Assembly (NCBI GenBank): GCA_016081115.2
Contig: CM071930.1
Coordinates: 34,177,641-34,241,640 of the forward strand
DNA length: 64,000 nt
Direction of reading: 5' to 3'
DNA from: Rehmannia glutinosa
Lineage: Eukaryota; Streptophyta; Magnoliopsida; Lamiales; Orobanchaceae
Shown one piece after another: positions 11,563-23,492 of this stretch. The stretch's first letter is position 1; each line of letters begins with the position of its first letter. The notes below the pieces were generated by a model. That model saw only the letters and a list, made by a program, of their open reading frames with translations, was not told the DNA's origin and made no database searches. The position numbers and the translations under genes were made by a program.

Positions 11563-12664
11563 ATGACATGTGCATTATCATTAAATGTTATACGAAAGTT
11601 ACAATTTTTGTCATATTTTAGGCAAAGGATTGTGAGTCAAGAAGCACATGTACATAATGATGAGCAAAGTGTTCACGGAGGGGAAGGAGCAGCCGAGCCA
11701 GACTCACACTCATCTCACTCACCTATGCATCATGTGCATGGAATACCTGCTCATTTTGCGTATCCACCATATATACCGGTAAATCCCCCTGAACGACGTG
11801 AAAGAAAGTATGATAAACTTAGAAAAATGGGAGCCGTTGATTTTGAGGGTACTACTGATCCAACAGAAGCAGAAACATGGCTGAAACGAACCGAAAGGGT
11901 TCTGAATTTGATGAAATGTACTCCTGAAGAAAAGTTTGATTATGCAGTATCACTCCTTCAGGGAAATGCGTATGATTGGTGGGAGACTATACCCGATAGT
12001 ACTGTTCAACCACCTATATTGACCTGGGATGATTTCTGAGAGAATTTCATGATACATACTTGCCAGAAATTTATAGGGATAAAAAAAAGAGTTTCTTGAA
12101 TTTAAACAGGGAAGTCGATCAGTTGCTGAGTATGAAGTACTGTTTAATCATCTTTCTCATTATGCCCCACATATGGTAGTCACGGAAAAGAAGAAATGTA
12201 CTAGATTTGAATCTGGACTCCAGTTTGCGATTCAAAATTGTATTACACCTACAGATATGGAGTCTTATTGTAAGCTGAGACAGTAATACGTGCTGAGAAA
12301 TTGGAAGCTGAATCAAAAAAAAACTTTCAGTATAATAAGAAGAGGCAGGGTAACGAAACTGGAGGATTTAGAAATAGAAAGGAATTTACTGCGCCTGCAC
12401 AAAGGAGCTTCCCGAGCAGTTCAAAAACTGGTAGTTTTAGGGGTACAACACCAACCAGTAAGAGTGCTGGCTCAACACCAACAGTTCCCACATGTGCACA
12501 CTGTGGTAAGAATCATTATGGAGAGTGTAGGTTGCTTACAGGAAAATGTTTTAGGTGTGGTGAACCGGGACATATAGCAAGGAATTGTACAAAACCACGC
12601 GAGGAACCCACAGTTGAGCAAACTAGATTTAGTAGTTTCAATCCTAATAGAGGTAGAGGATGAG
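11563..12664 (+). pseudogene. Gy2 gag (capsid and CCHC knuckle), 5' part
   Basis: Capsid domain motifs (FEGTTDPTEAETWLKRTERV, YAVSLLQGNAYDWWE) lie at about 11835-11990, followed by a stop and frameshift near 12037. The capsid then continues in other frames (FKQGSRSVAEYE). A basic linker precedes the knuckle CFRCGEPGHIARNC at about 12549-12590. The Gly/Arg tail NPNRGRG is cut by L-C; it resumes at 27787 with more GRG repeats and the protease. The 16 bases duplicated by L-C include a CGA to TGA change that makes a stop. The start codon is not certain. Confidence 0.85.
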
Positions 12665-12666
12665 GG
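12651..12666. repeat. Left target-site duplication of L-C (16 bp, one mismatch)
   Basis: AGGTAGAGGATGAGGG matches AGGTAGAGGACGAGGG at 27785-27800. The single C/T difference is at a CpG. Both flank the L-C plus Cop block inside Gy2 gag. Confidence 0.85.
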
Positions 12667-12669
12667 GAG

Positions 12670-14153
12670 TGTAAGTCCAAGCGGCTACGATAATCTAGAG
12701 GGGGGGTGAATAGATTATCTCCATCTTTTTGATTTTACCCTCTTTTTCGAACCGAAAGCTCAAAGACAATAATAAAGGTGCGTAATGTAAACAACACACG
12801 TCGATTTATAGAGGTTCAACCCACCTAGGGCCTAATCCTCTACCACCCCAGTATATCCGGGATGGATTTCAAAAAGAAAAAAGATTTTATTAATTACCAA
12901 AATTAATACAATACCAACTTACAACAACACCTTGAAGAGCACCACACTCATCTTCAACACCACCTTTGAGATTACCACAATCTCTCTTGAAGATTACCAC
13001 AATCTCCAACGGCACCTTGTGAAGATTACCACAATCTTCAACCTTGAAGAATACCAAATTCTTCAACACCTCAACAAGAAGATTACCACAATCTTCTCAC
13101 ACCTAACACCTAGATCACCCAAGTATGTTCTTACCACAAGAACACTCACAAGGATATCTTGTGTTGAATGATAACCCAAAAATTCAAGATTACAACTCGA
13201 TAATTGATAATACAATAGAGTGCAAGTGTAATCAAGAATAGCCTAGACCTCAAGGATGTGAAAGTGAATAGCTAGGCAAATTACAACAAGAAATAAGACA
13301 ATGTAAGAACAAGTGTATTCTTGAGTGTATCTTGTTGTGTTGTAGTTTTCTCTCTTATTGTTGTGCTTCAATTCTTCCTCTATTTATAGTAGATGTCTTG
13401 TACAAGATAGGCTCCTCTTGTGGACATGAATTCTGTAAAAAATACCAAGACAATTGAAGAAAAGAGTCATTAGAAATCAACCCCTCAATTTAAGGAAAAG
13501 TTGTCATCAGTAAACTCAACGGATAGTTTCTTTGTCAAAAAGAGGGGTTCGACCGGTCGCATCGCAGAGATAAGTTGAAATTGAAAACTCGCATTTTTAC
13601 ACAGGGGACCTGTCGAGGGGGGTTCGACCAGTCACCCTCATGTTGGACCGTTGGGGTTGAACAAAAAGAGAAACAGATGTTTGTTCTTACGAGGGGGTGC
13701 TGGCACCGTCGCCCCTAGGGTCGACCGTCGCCCTCACGGCCGACCTCCGGGTCGACCGTCGCCCCCTCGCTTCCCTCCGTCCCTTTTTTTTTTTTCGTAG
13801 ACTCAACTCAGTGCGGATTGCCCTATAGGCGACCCAGTCGAGCTGAAACATAAGTGTTGTCCAATTTTAAATCGAAAATAAACTTCAAGAAATACTCCGA
13901 AAAATAGTAAAAACATTTTAGACCAATCGGGAGTATTGGGACAACATATAGGGACATTGTTTTGATGTAAAAACATTTGACACAAAATCATATAAAAGCG
14001 TTGTCCAATTTTGTCGAAAATACACTTGAAGAAATACTCCGGAAAATATTAAAAACATTTTAAATCATTTAGGAGTATTTGGACAACCTTTAAAAACATT
14101 GTTTGATTTAAAAACAAAATCATCAAAATCATGATAAAACCATTTATCAAACA
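12670..14153 (-). repeat. Cop 3' LTR (1484 bp)
   Basis: On the plus strand it runs from TGTAAGTCCAAGC to TTATCAAACA. It matches 19064-20990 except for a 453-bp tandem duplication present only in the other LTR and many one-base differences clustered at about 13540-13800, where GACCGGTCG motifs read GACCGTCG. It carries the hairpin array at about 12920-13100. Confidence 0.9.
12920..13100 (-). repeat. Hairpin array in the Cop 3' LTR (U5 side)
   Basis: About five inverted repeats share an ACCAC or ACCAA loop: GAGATT/AATCTC, GAAGATT/AATCTTC (twice perfect, once with a mismatch) and GAAGAAT/ATTCTTC. Four begin at about 12970, 12992, 13021 and 13078; the GAAGAAT one is at about 13045-13065. In the element's sense this is near the end of the LTR, hence in the 5' leader of its RNA. 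Confidence 0.75.
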
Positions 14154-14168
14154 ATCTCCCCCTTTTTG
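14154..14168 (-). other. Cop polypurine tract
   Basis: The minus-strand sequence CAAAAAGGGGGAGAT lies directly before the 3' LTR start TGTTTGATAA. It is the expected primer for plus-strand DNA synthesis. Confidence 0.85.
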
Positions 14169-14200
14169 ATGATTACAAACCAAAACAATTCAACAAGGCC

Positions 14201-14280
14201 GATTTTGAAAACAAAACAATTTTGAGAGGCGATTTTGAAAACAAAACAATTTTGAGAGGCGATTTTGAAAACAAAACAAG
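14201..14280. repeat. 30-bp tandem repeat (2.7 copies) near the Cop polypurine tract
   Basis: The unit begins GATTTTGAAAACAAAACAAT and ends TTTGAGAGGC. Copies start at 14201, 14231 and 14261. It is noncoding. Confidence 0.9.
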
Positions 14281-14289
14281 TTTTCCGGT

Positions 14290-15780
14290 CAAAAATAAAT
14301 ATCCGTTGAGAACGACAACATTCTGCGCAATATAAGCACAAGGATGGGAGTAGAGATATTCAAACACATATAACAAATGCTCCCCCTATCAACATGCACA
14401 ACAAGAGTAATATAGAAGCAACTTCAACATAAGCTAAAATCTTAGCTTTTCGATATTGAGCTTAAGTATCAAAAACTTAAAAGCTCCCCCTGTCAAAGAG
14501 ACATCATTAGAAACGTATATGAGTCCATACTACAACCAATGGACTAAGAAACATATACAACCATAATACACCAAGAGTGGACAAAAAATGATCCACAACT
14601 TATGGCTTTCAATAGCCACAACTTATAGCTTCTTTTTCATTGAGCTTATCTTAGCTTCTTTGAGCTAACGAGCTTATAACCTGTTTCTCCCCCTTTGGAA
14701 TCATCAAAAAGAATGTTAACACGATAAATACATCATATATTCATATCAAAGTGCGCAACTAAACCGATGTATCGAGCTATTTGAGCATTGAAGCTTATAA
14801 ACCAAATAGGAGGGAAAAGTCGAATCATACGACTTGTAGAAGCTAATGAAAACTCATTTGATAAGCAAAACATGATCTCTATAAATATATAAGACTTTTG
14901 AAATCGAGAGAATCATGTAGGTGATGAATTTTTCATTGAAACATTTTATCGAAAACTTGGCGGGCGTCAAAAATTGAAAAAGATATATATAGCCCTTGTA
15001 AATAAAATCAAGCCAAGTTTTTCATCACCAAATGCAATTTAATAAATATCATTCATCAACAATCAATAAGCTCATCACATACATAAATAATTTGCATCAA
15101 GAAATAGACATATAAACCAAGTTCTCAAGGGTTTAACCCAATTGAGCTAAAGAGAGTGAAATTCTTACCATTCGACGGTAAAGATGAGCAATGATGATGA
15201 TAATCGAGCTAGACAATCCCCAAAATATGAATTTTATGCAACAAAACACATTTGAAGTGAATTATGTGTGAAAATGTCAAAGGGGTCGAAATAGAGTTGA
15301 AAGGGCCAAAATGCCAAAGTCTGGAAACAGAAATAATTTTAACCAAAAAATCTCCAAGGGCGACCGGTCCAGGGCATGGGCGACCGGTCGAGCTGGTGGG
15401 CGACCGGTCGGCCCCTGCCCTGGCAGCCCACTGTTTTCAGTTCTGTTTTGAAATCCGAAATTTGATCCAAAAATCCGATTTTCCGCCCCTAAGTTTTAAA
15501 AACGTGCAAAATGCAAATGTAGACCTCATTCAATATATATTATGTCATAATTAAGCTCGAAATGAGGTAAAATACTCAGCGGTTAACGATTAAAAAGTCC
15601 ACGAGTTATCCTTGAGACGGAATTAAACACATCTCAAGTTTTTGTTAAAAACTCAATTCCATTTTTTTTAAAAGAAAATATCGAATCTCAATATGTTTAG
15701 TTCGATTATGACGAACTATATTTTGAATACGGAAAACCGTATAATAAATATCGGACTTGTAATCCCGAAAAATAAGAACG
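14290..15780 (-). other. Cop noncoding stretch between pol and the polypurine tract
   Basis: I see no recognisable protein in about 1.5 kb. It is AT-rich with several TCCCCC-type tracts (near 14380, 14484 and 14690), which on the minus strand are extra purine runs. It holds three CGACCGGTC palindromes at 15361, 15381 and 15401, exactly 20 bp apart, matching motifs in the LTR. Confidence 0.6.
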
Positions 15781-15789
15781 TTTTAAAGC

Positions 15790-17250
15790 TTTGGATACAA
15801 CAAGTCATAAGAAGATGTGCCTTTCAAATATTTGAAAATTTCTTTTAACGGCACTTTAATGAGATTCGTTGGGATAGTTTTTTAAGTCGAGCATATAGAC
15901 ATAAGGCATATGGAATGTCGAGTCTATAGGAATAATACAAGAAAACATACCTCGAATTTATTTGTCAACCGACATGCCTTTCTCAACCTTTGTCAATCTC
16001 TTCATTGGTAACCATAGAGGTTGAGATGATTCTTCCTTCTTCAATGCCTAACTCCTTCAAGAGTTCTTTTGAAATATAACCATCTACTTGGCATTGAATA
16101 ATTTGAAGTCCAAGCAAGAAATTGAGCTCCCCCATCATGCTCATTTCAAGTACACATTGCATCAACTTGGAAAAATATCTTGCACAAATATTCATTAGTA
16201 GTACCAAAAATATTCTCATAAATATGCACAAGTAAACAATCTTGCCTTTTTTTAAAAACAAAGAGAGTAGTATCAACTTTACCTCTTGTAAAATCATTTA
16301 GCAAAAATAGCTAAGTCTATCATACCATACATGGGGTGCTTGTTTTAAACCATACAAGGCCTTTTATAAAAATCATTTGCCCTAGAAAAATTTAAAGCCC
16401 CGGAGGTTGTTTTACATAGACTTCTTCTTGAATAAAACCATTGAGAAAATTGGATTTAACATCCATTTGGTAAAGCTTGAAATTTTCTTAAAACAAGAAT
16501 GGGCAAGTAAAATGCAAATAGCTACTAAATGTGCTATGAGTGCAAATGTTACACCAAAATCAATTACCTTCTTCTTGAAAATACCTTCGAGCTACTAACC
16601 TCGCCTTAGTTCGACCAATGTTGCCTTGGTCATCGAGTTTGTTCCGGAATACCCTTTTTGTCTTCTTCATCACTATCATCATAGGGCATCCAATTGATCT
16701 AAGGTGTTCATAATAGAACATTTACATCCAAATATTTTGAGGTAACTAATATTTGGAGTACTTCATTTCTCATCTACACAACTTAACAAACTCATTAACG
16801 GCATCGCAAGAAAAAATAGCCCAAGTGTAAAAACATGTCTCAATCATTAATCACAAAATATCTTGCAAAAGAGCATAGTAGAAATAGACACTATGTATAT
16901 AGACCATGAAGCAAGAAACACATACTATCCGTTTAGAAGATCATCAAGAGTCTAATAAATCATGCAAGTTCAAATAAGCTTAAGAAAGCTACAAAAGGTC
17001 TCTTTTGAAATTTGAAAATCCGATAGCATATAGTTGAGACCTCATTTAAAAGAAGTATTTGAACAAGAGTTGACAAAGCAAATATGTGCAATCAAGTATC
17101 GAATAGTGCCTTTCAAAAAATCTAAAAATCCTCTTAATGGCACTTGTATAAAATACTTTGAAAAACAAGCACATAGGCATATGGCAAAACATATAACGAG
17201 CTTATAGGAGTAAGAATAACACAAGTAGACGTACCTCGATAGTTTATGCC
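15790..17250 (-). pseudogene. Cop pol remnant: reverse transcriptase and RNase H
   Basis: Minus-strand pieces in several frames are copia-specific: NKLDDQGNIGRTKARLVA near 16600-16650, QMDVKSNFLNG and EEVYVKQPPG near 16405-16460, ALYGLKQAP near 16335, and MSMMGELNFLLGLQI near 16085-16140. The RNase H hallmark KYLKGT occurs near 15830, and a second related version (FLKGTIRY) lies near 17100, so the region has been duplicated or rearranged. Many stops and indels show it is long dead. The stretch 17250-17590 shows nothing recognisable. Confidence 0.75.
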
Positions 17251-17589
17251 TCTCTTGACAAATAATGACGTAAATGGCCATTTGTGAAAATATGTAACTC
17301 CTACACAATTCTTAAAACAAATCTAGCACAAATCATTATGATAAAAGTGTAGGCTAAGAGATATCACAAGTAAGCTCATGCCATAAAAATCCATAAGAGA
17401 TGATAAACCACTTTAGTCTACAAAAATACACAAGAGTTTTAAAAACAACATATAAGGTTTTCTTTTTCAAAAAATACTTTAAAAGCACAAATATATATTG
17501 AAGACCTCAATTTAAAAACTAAATACTTGAAAACTCATATTGGAATAAAGACACAAATAAAAACATGCATAACAAATTAAAATGCATAT

Positions 17590-19045
17590 TTAAATGGGGA
17601 GATACGGTTTACCAATTACGCAATTTCCATGGGTTGTGCCGTTCCCATTGTTGATGATATCTTCCCCTTGAGAAGTCACTTTGATGATGATGGCTTCTTC
17701 GATTACTCCATTTCCAAGGTTTGTTACCTTCCCATTGTTGATAGTCTCTTCCTCTTCGAAAATCATCTTGTTGATGATGTCTTTGCCATTTCCAAGGATT
17801 GTGTTCTTTCCATTTTTGATTATATCCTTTTCTTGGAAATTGGCTTTGTTGAAAATGTTTTCTCCTTTGATCAAATGAATTGGTCATTTGATGTCTTCTT
17901 GGCGGTATGAATTTTCTCCGATTATTATTTCGCCGGGTACCTAATATGACATTGTTTTGTGGTACCCTCATGTGTTTGGGTCCTTTAGGATTAGCTTTGA
18001 GACTTTTAGGTCTCCAACAATAATTAGAGCTATTTCTAGCTCGACAAGTATTTACCGTATGGCCCTTTTTACCGCAATAAAAGCAGGTAATACTTCTAGG
18101 AGCATAATGACCAACATGCTTAGAGACTTGATTCTTTTTCATATGATTGACAACATTAAGCTTATGATCAAGTTCTAGTTTCGAATTATCACAACAATCA
18201 ATAATTTCATCGGTACTCAAGTTGGATTTAGATAAATCCTAATTCATGCAATTAATATCCTCAACAAGAGTACTATTTTGTTTCTCAAGGTTTCTAACCA
18301 TGTCAAGTGTGGTGGTGTGAGCACATGATAGTGATTCATAGGAAGTAAATAAGCTATCCTTTTCATTTTTCAAAGCATTGAATTTTTTTTTCAAATTTTT
18401 ATACTTAACAAGTAAATTTTGGAATTCATTTTGAAGATCATCAAAATCATTTTGCAAATCACTATAATCATTTTGAATAACAATATCATAAGAAGTAGAG
18501 GGTTTAAGACATACCTCGTTTTCTTCTTCGATGCCCATAAAACAATATTCAACTTCTTCATAGTTGGAAGTTGTAAGAGGCTTGTTCCTTAGATTTGAGC
18601 TTGTATCCCTTTGAGAAGTAGATGCTTTTGTTTGACTCCTTTCATTTGCAAATACTCCATAGATGGCTTCTAATTTTTGCCATACTTCATGTGCCGTCAA
18701 TTCTCTGCAATATGTTCATATTCCAAATTAGTAAATGAACAATACAAAATATTGAGAGCTTTACCGTTTAAGGAGATGATTTTCTTCTCTTCATCATTGA
18801 GCTCTTTGAATCCTTTGGAGGTATGTGGTGTGTCTATCATCGGAATGGATTCTCCATTTATGATGATGTTCCATAAATCGAACCCGCAACCTTGTAGATA
18901 ACATTCCATTCTTTCTTTCCAAAATATAAAATTTTTGGAATCAAATAGAGGTGGCTTGGTGGTGGAGGTGTTGAATAGATGAGCTTCGTTCGTAGTCGAC
19001 GATCGTTTCTCTTCACTCGCGATGTGAAACGAGCTTGCCAAAGAG
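17590..19045 (-). pseudogene. Cop gag (DUF4219/UBN2-type) with CCHC knuckle and W/R repeats
   Basis: On the minus strand the N-terminal part includes PPLFDSKNFIFWKERMECYL, a typical copia Gag start, followed after a one-base shift at about 18697 by LTAHEVWQKLEAIYG. A coiled-coil-like segment (DLQNEFQNLLVKYKNLKKKF) lies at about 18370-18450. A stop at 18239-18241 interrupts the same frame before the knuckle CFYCGKKGHTVNTC at about 18050-18090. The tail to about 17609 repeats a QWE..NPWKW unit between RGR motifs, a likely RNA-binding region. Apart from one shift and one stop, gag is far better preserved than pol. Confidence 0.8.
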
Positions 19046-19048
19046 TTT

Positions 19049-19061
19049 GGCTCTGATACCA
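19049..19061 (-). other. Cop primer-binding site (initiator Met tRNA)
   Basis: The minus strand reads TGGTATCAGAGCC two bases after the 5' LTR, complementary to initiator Met tRNA. Confidence 0.9.
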
Positions 19062-19063
19062 CT

Positions 19064-20990
19064 TGTAAGTCCAAGCGCCTACGATAATCTAGAGGGGGGG
19101 TGAATAGATTATCTCCATCTTTTCGATTTTACCCTCTTTTTCGAACCGAAAGCTCAAAGACAATAATAAAGGTGCGGAATGTAAACAACACACGTCGATT
19201 TATAGAGGTTCAACCCACCTAGGGCTAATCCTCTACCACCCCAAGTATATCCTCGGATGGATTTCAAAAAGAAAAAGATTTTATTAATTACCAAAATTAA
19301 TACAATACCAACTTACAACAACACCTTGAAGAGCACCACACTCATCTTCAACACCACCTTTGAGATTACCACAATCTCTCTTGAAGATTACCACAATCTC
19401 CAACGGCACCTTGTGAAGATTACCACAATCTTCAACCTTGAAGAATACCAAATTCTTCAACACTTCAACAAGAAGATTACCACAATCTTCTCACACCTAA
19501 CACCTAGACCACCCAAGTATGTTCTTACCACAAGAACACTCACAAGGATATCTTGTGTTGAATGATAACCCAAAAATTCAAGATTACAACTCGATAATTG
19601 ATAATACAATAGAGTGCAAGTGTAATCAAGAATAGCCTAGACCTCAAGGATGTGAAAGTGAATAGCTAGGCAAATTACAACAAGAAATAAGACAATGTAA
19701 GAACAAGTGTATTCTTGAGTGTATCTTGTTGTGTTGTAGTTTTCTCTCTTATTGTTGTGCTTCAATTCTTCCTCTATTTATAGAAGATGTCTTGTACAAG
19801 ATAGACTCCTCTTGGGGACATGAATTCTGTAAAAAATACCCAGACAAAATTGAAGAAAAGAGCTGTTAGAAATCAACCCCTCAATTTAAGGAAAAGTTGT
19901 CTGTAAACTCAACGGATAGTTTGCTGTCAAAAGAGTGGTTCGACCGTGTCGCGAGATAAGTTGAAATTGAAAACTCTGCAATTTTACACAGGGGGACCGG
20001 TCGGGGGTTCGACCCGGTCACCCTCATGTTGGACCGGTTGGGGTTGAACAAAAAGAGAAACAAATGTTTCTGTTCTTACGGGAGTGCCAGGCACGGTCGC
20101 CTAGGGTCGACCGGTCGCCCTCACTGTCGACCGGTCGCCCCCTCGATTTCCCTCCGTCCCTTTTTTCGTTCCATATAACTCAACTCAGTGCGGGTTGCCC
20201 TATAGGGGCGACCTGGTCGAACTGAAACATAAGTGTTGTCCAATTTTAAATCGAAAATAAACTTCAAGAAATACTCCGAAAAATAGTAAAAACATTTTAG
20301 ACCAATCGGGAGTATTGGTCTAAAATCAACCCCTCAATTTAAGGAAAAGTTGTCTGTAAACTCAACGGATAGTTTGCTGTCAAAAGAGTGGTTCGGCCGG
20401 TCGCGCAGAGATAAGTTGAAATTGAAAACTCTGCAATTTTTACAGGGGACCGGTCGAGGGGTTCGACCGGTCACCCTCATGTTGGACCGGTTGGGGTTGA
20501 ACAAAAAAAGAAACAAATGTTTCTGTTCTTACGAGGGAGTGCCAGGCACCGGTCGCCCTAGGGTCGACCGGTCGCCCTCACTGTCGGCCAAGTCGCCCCC
20601 TCTCGGTTTCCCTCCGTCCCTTTTTTTTCTGTTCCATAACTCAACTCAGTGCGGGTTGCCCTATAGGCGACCGGTCGAGCTGAAACATAAGTGTTGTCCA
20701 ATTTTAAATCGAAAATAAACTTCAAGAAATACTCCAAAAATAGTAAAAACATTTTAGACCAATCGGGAGTATTGGGACAACATATAGGGACATTGTTTTG
20801 ATGTAAAAACATTTGACACAAAATCATATAAAAGCGTTGTCCAATTTTGTCGAAAATACACTTGAAGAAATACTCCGGAAAATATTAAAAACATTTTAAA
20901 TCATTTAGGAGTATTTGGACCACCTTTAAAAACATTGTTTTGATTTAAAAACAAAATCATCAAAATCATGATAAAACCATTTATCAAACA
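19064..20990 (-). repeat. Cop 5' LTR (1927 bp) with internal duplication
   Basis: It is the partner of 12670-14153 with the same ends. It is 443 bp longer because of a tandem duplication at about 19871-20776. It has its own copy of the ACCAC-loop hairpin array at about 19360-19490 and many intact GACCGGTC palindromes at about 19990-20680. Confidence 0.9.
19871..20776. repeat. 453-bp tandem duplication inside the Cop 5' LTR
   Basis: AATCAACCCCTCAATTTAAG occurs at 19871 and 20324, and the two following blocks match throughout. The 3' LTR has one copy, so the duplication arose after insertion or by recombination (or assembly). Confidence 0.85.
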
Positions 20991-21089
20991 GGGAGTGTGT
21001 GCGATTTCACCATCCACTATGTGAAACTTCCCGTCGTCTTCTTCAGGCTGTCCCGCTGCTCCGGCGCGGCGTCTTTTCCGGTAGCTGCC

Positions 21090-23492
21090 ATGGCGGAGCC
21101 CCCTGGCACGAATACACATCAAACTTTGCACCTTTCTCACACCCTCGTGAACAGCCTCATTCGCCTACATCTTACGCGAATACCATCAACGTTGTCGCCA
21201 ACCATCCCGGAGATCCTCCAGTTGCAGCGACGACACGCTGCCAGCTTACGGTGATGTGTCCTAAGGAGTACAACTCGTCAACTCTGATGCAGTTACAGGC
21301 CCCAAGGGTCCCTGATCCAACAACCCTAATTCAGTCTTCTTCCTCCATGCGCAGCGGGAGGAACCTACATGAAGGGTCTCCTCCGTCGGAAACTTTCACT
21401 TCCAGTGATGGACTTCCCAGATCCTCCGATCATCCTCTCCAGCGTCACCAGGTCCCAGCTAATCAAACTCTATCATCCTTCTCCACGCAGCAAATTATTT
21501 CGGTGCCTGCATCTTGCTCTTCCGCGCGGGGAGCGAATTCCGGCGTACCTCATGCACCGGGTAAACCTTCTTTTTACGAGTTGACATGGAATTTCCTCCC
21601 GACCAAGTCTCACAAACCACCGGCAGCAACTCATTCTTCAACAACGTCTGATGTTGTCGCACCTTCACACCCGCCGGACATGGTTGCGGTGTTGATGGTT
21701 CACGGGGGTGGGCTCCGTGTCTGCTGGAGAATCAAAGAGCAGCTGCCACCCGCGTGGTCCCCACCTCGCACATCCTTGCACCTGCTGTTGCTCAGGAAGG
21801 AACCTCCATGGGGGGGTCCCCAACTGCCACTGCCAGGCGGTTATCTAGGGGGGCGCACACCCTCCTTCCCCCCATGGCCGCTGCACTCCTTGGGGGGACC
21901 AGCCCCCCTTTACCTTCCCTTGGGGGGCTGGCAGCGACAGCCACTTCTTCCAAGAGCGCCCCCCCAGGGGGGTGATGACCCCTAGACCGCCGACCACCAT
22001 CTGCACGGAATCCCATCTTCAGGCCCCTGCCCAATATCTGGTCCCAAGGATACACCTCACATTGCAGGAACATCTAACGCTAATCCCAATTTTGGATACT
22101 CTTTCGCTAAAATTGTTGCAGGTCCCAATCGTCTGGATTCCACGCCTCAGGATCTAGGTAATCCTGCTCTTTTTTCCACGGTGGTTTCTGGTAATTCTAT
22201 CCCAAAACCGGTACGCAAAGGTGATTACTACTCTGTTACCATTGATGATAATGTTTACCAGCAACATCTCGCTGAATTTTCCTACTCTTTGATTGGAAGG
22301 GTTATTTTAGGGAAAGGTAACAAGCCATGGGCGACTATGCTTTTGCATAAACGCCTATCTGAATTATGGGGTATTAAAAAATGACTGGAAATTAATTCCC
22401 TTGGGAAAGGGATATTTTTGTGTCAAATTATTTAGTGCGCAGGATCGTTCACGGGCTCTGCAACGCACTAATTGGACGCTTAATCCTGGTACTATCCGTC
22501 TATCTCCGTGGGTTCCTGACTTCAACCCTTATAAGGTTCAAACTTCAGTGGCCAGCGTTTGGGTACGCATTTTTGAACTCAGTCTAGAATACTGGGACCC
22601 CAATAACATTATGGGGATTGCCAGTGCTCTTGGGAATCCGTTACAGATTGATCAGCGTTCTCTGGATGGTTCTTTGGGTCATTTTGTGCGGGTTTTGGTA
22701 GATATTGATCTCTCCAAGCCATTGGAGGAACACATTATGGTTGAACGCACTGGCAAGTGCTCTTTTGTTTCTGTCACTTATGAAAAACTACCTGCGTTTT
22801 GCTCAAGGTGTTGCGTAACGGGACATTCAACAGCTTCATGTCATTTTCACAATGCGGGACGTTCGCGGGCGCCGGTACTCGTCAGAATTCAGTACATCGG
22901 GGACGTTCATGAGTTCGAAAAATTTATCGTCCTGTGCAGCAGGACAAGGAGAAGGTCGTTGATGACTCAATGGAAAATACGGCCTCAACGACGCACGCCG
23001 AATCACCACCACGCGCCATTGTCACTCGTCCTACGGATATCCGTCTTGACAACACATTTGAAGCGCTGGATCAGTCGACTCCCAGGACCCCCATGCTACT
23101 GATTTTCAGACTGATTACCCAAGTAGGGGGGCGTCTCCCAACGCCACTTCCTCCAACACCGTCCCGGTTTCCACCATTATGCCTATTACAGTACAGTATC
23201 CTGTGGGTAAGCCAATGCGCGCTCTCAGCTGCGCCTTCTGGGACAGCTCTTTGGACTCGGCTAAATCGAGAATTCTCAAGAGTGTTGCATTGGGTCCATC
23301 GCCGCCGATCCATGACATTACTATCAAACAGGAGCATACAGAGCCACGTGAAATGAATTTTGCAACTTCTAATAGATGGGCAGACTATGCTGATGAGGTT
23401 GGTAATTCTCAACAGTCTGATTCCACAACACACCATACGCCTGTATTCACCATGCGCACGACACGGGCGCCACCCCCCCGCCGTCTCAATGA
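21090..23492 (+). pseudogene. LINE ORF1 (DUF4283 and CCHC knuckle), L-C
   Basis: ATG 21090 (MAEPPGTN) follows a roughly 95-nt 5' UTR; an early frame change moves coding into a frame with SNFAPFSHP and a Pro/Gly-rich N-terminal third. The DUF4283 block (KPVRKGDYYSVTIDDNVY) lies at about 22200-22385, breaks by one base at about 22381, and continues through FELSLEYWDPNN to the knuckle CSRCCVTGHSTASC at about 22800-22845. An 80-bp or so deletion and further shifts follow. The C-terminal tail (NFATSNRWADYADEVG) ends at the TGA that overlaps the ORF2 ATG as ATGA (23489-23492). Confidence 0.85.

Larger units (their letters stand above)
12670..20990 (-). mobile_element. Cop: Ty1/copia LTR retrotransposon, minus strand, degenerate
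   Basis: It is bounded by TG...CA ends (12670 and 20990) and a 5-bp TSD, GGGAG, at 12665-12669 and 20991-20995. On the minus strand the order is 5' LTR (19064-20990), initiator-Met primer site, gag (about 17590-19045), degenerate RT and RNase H (about 15790-17250), a long noncoding stretch, polypurine tract, and 3' LTR (12670-14153). Protease and integrase are not recognisable. The order RT-RNase H at the end of pol and the motifs MDVKSNFLNG and QPPG identify copia. The lineage is not resolved. Confidence 0.9.

Noticed and set aside
12920..13180. Small protein gene with I-T-T-I repeats
   Set aside because: The open frame is a by-product of the hairpin repeat in the LTR and lies on the strand opposite to the element.
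17629..17910. Plus-strand open frames over copia gag
   Set aside because: Antisense shadow of the W/R repeat region of Gag.
21790..21980. Gly/Pro-rich host protein
   Set aside because: It is the low-complexity N-terminal part of LINE ORF1, flanked by 5' UTR and DUF4283.
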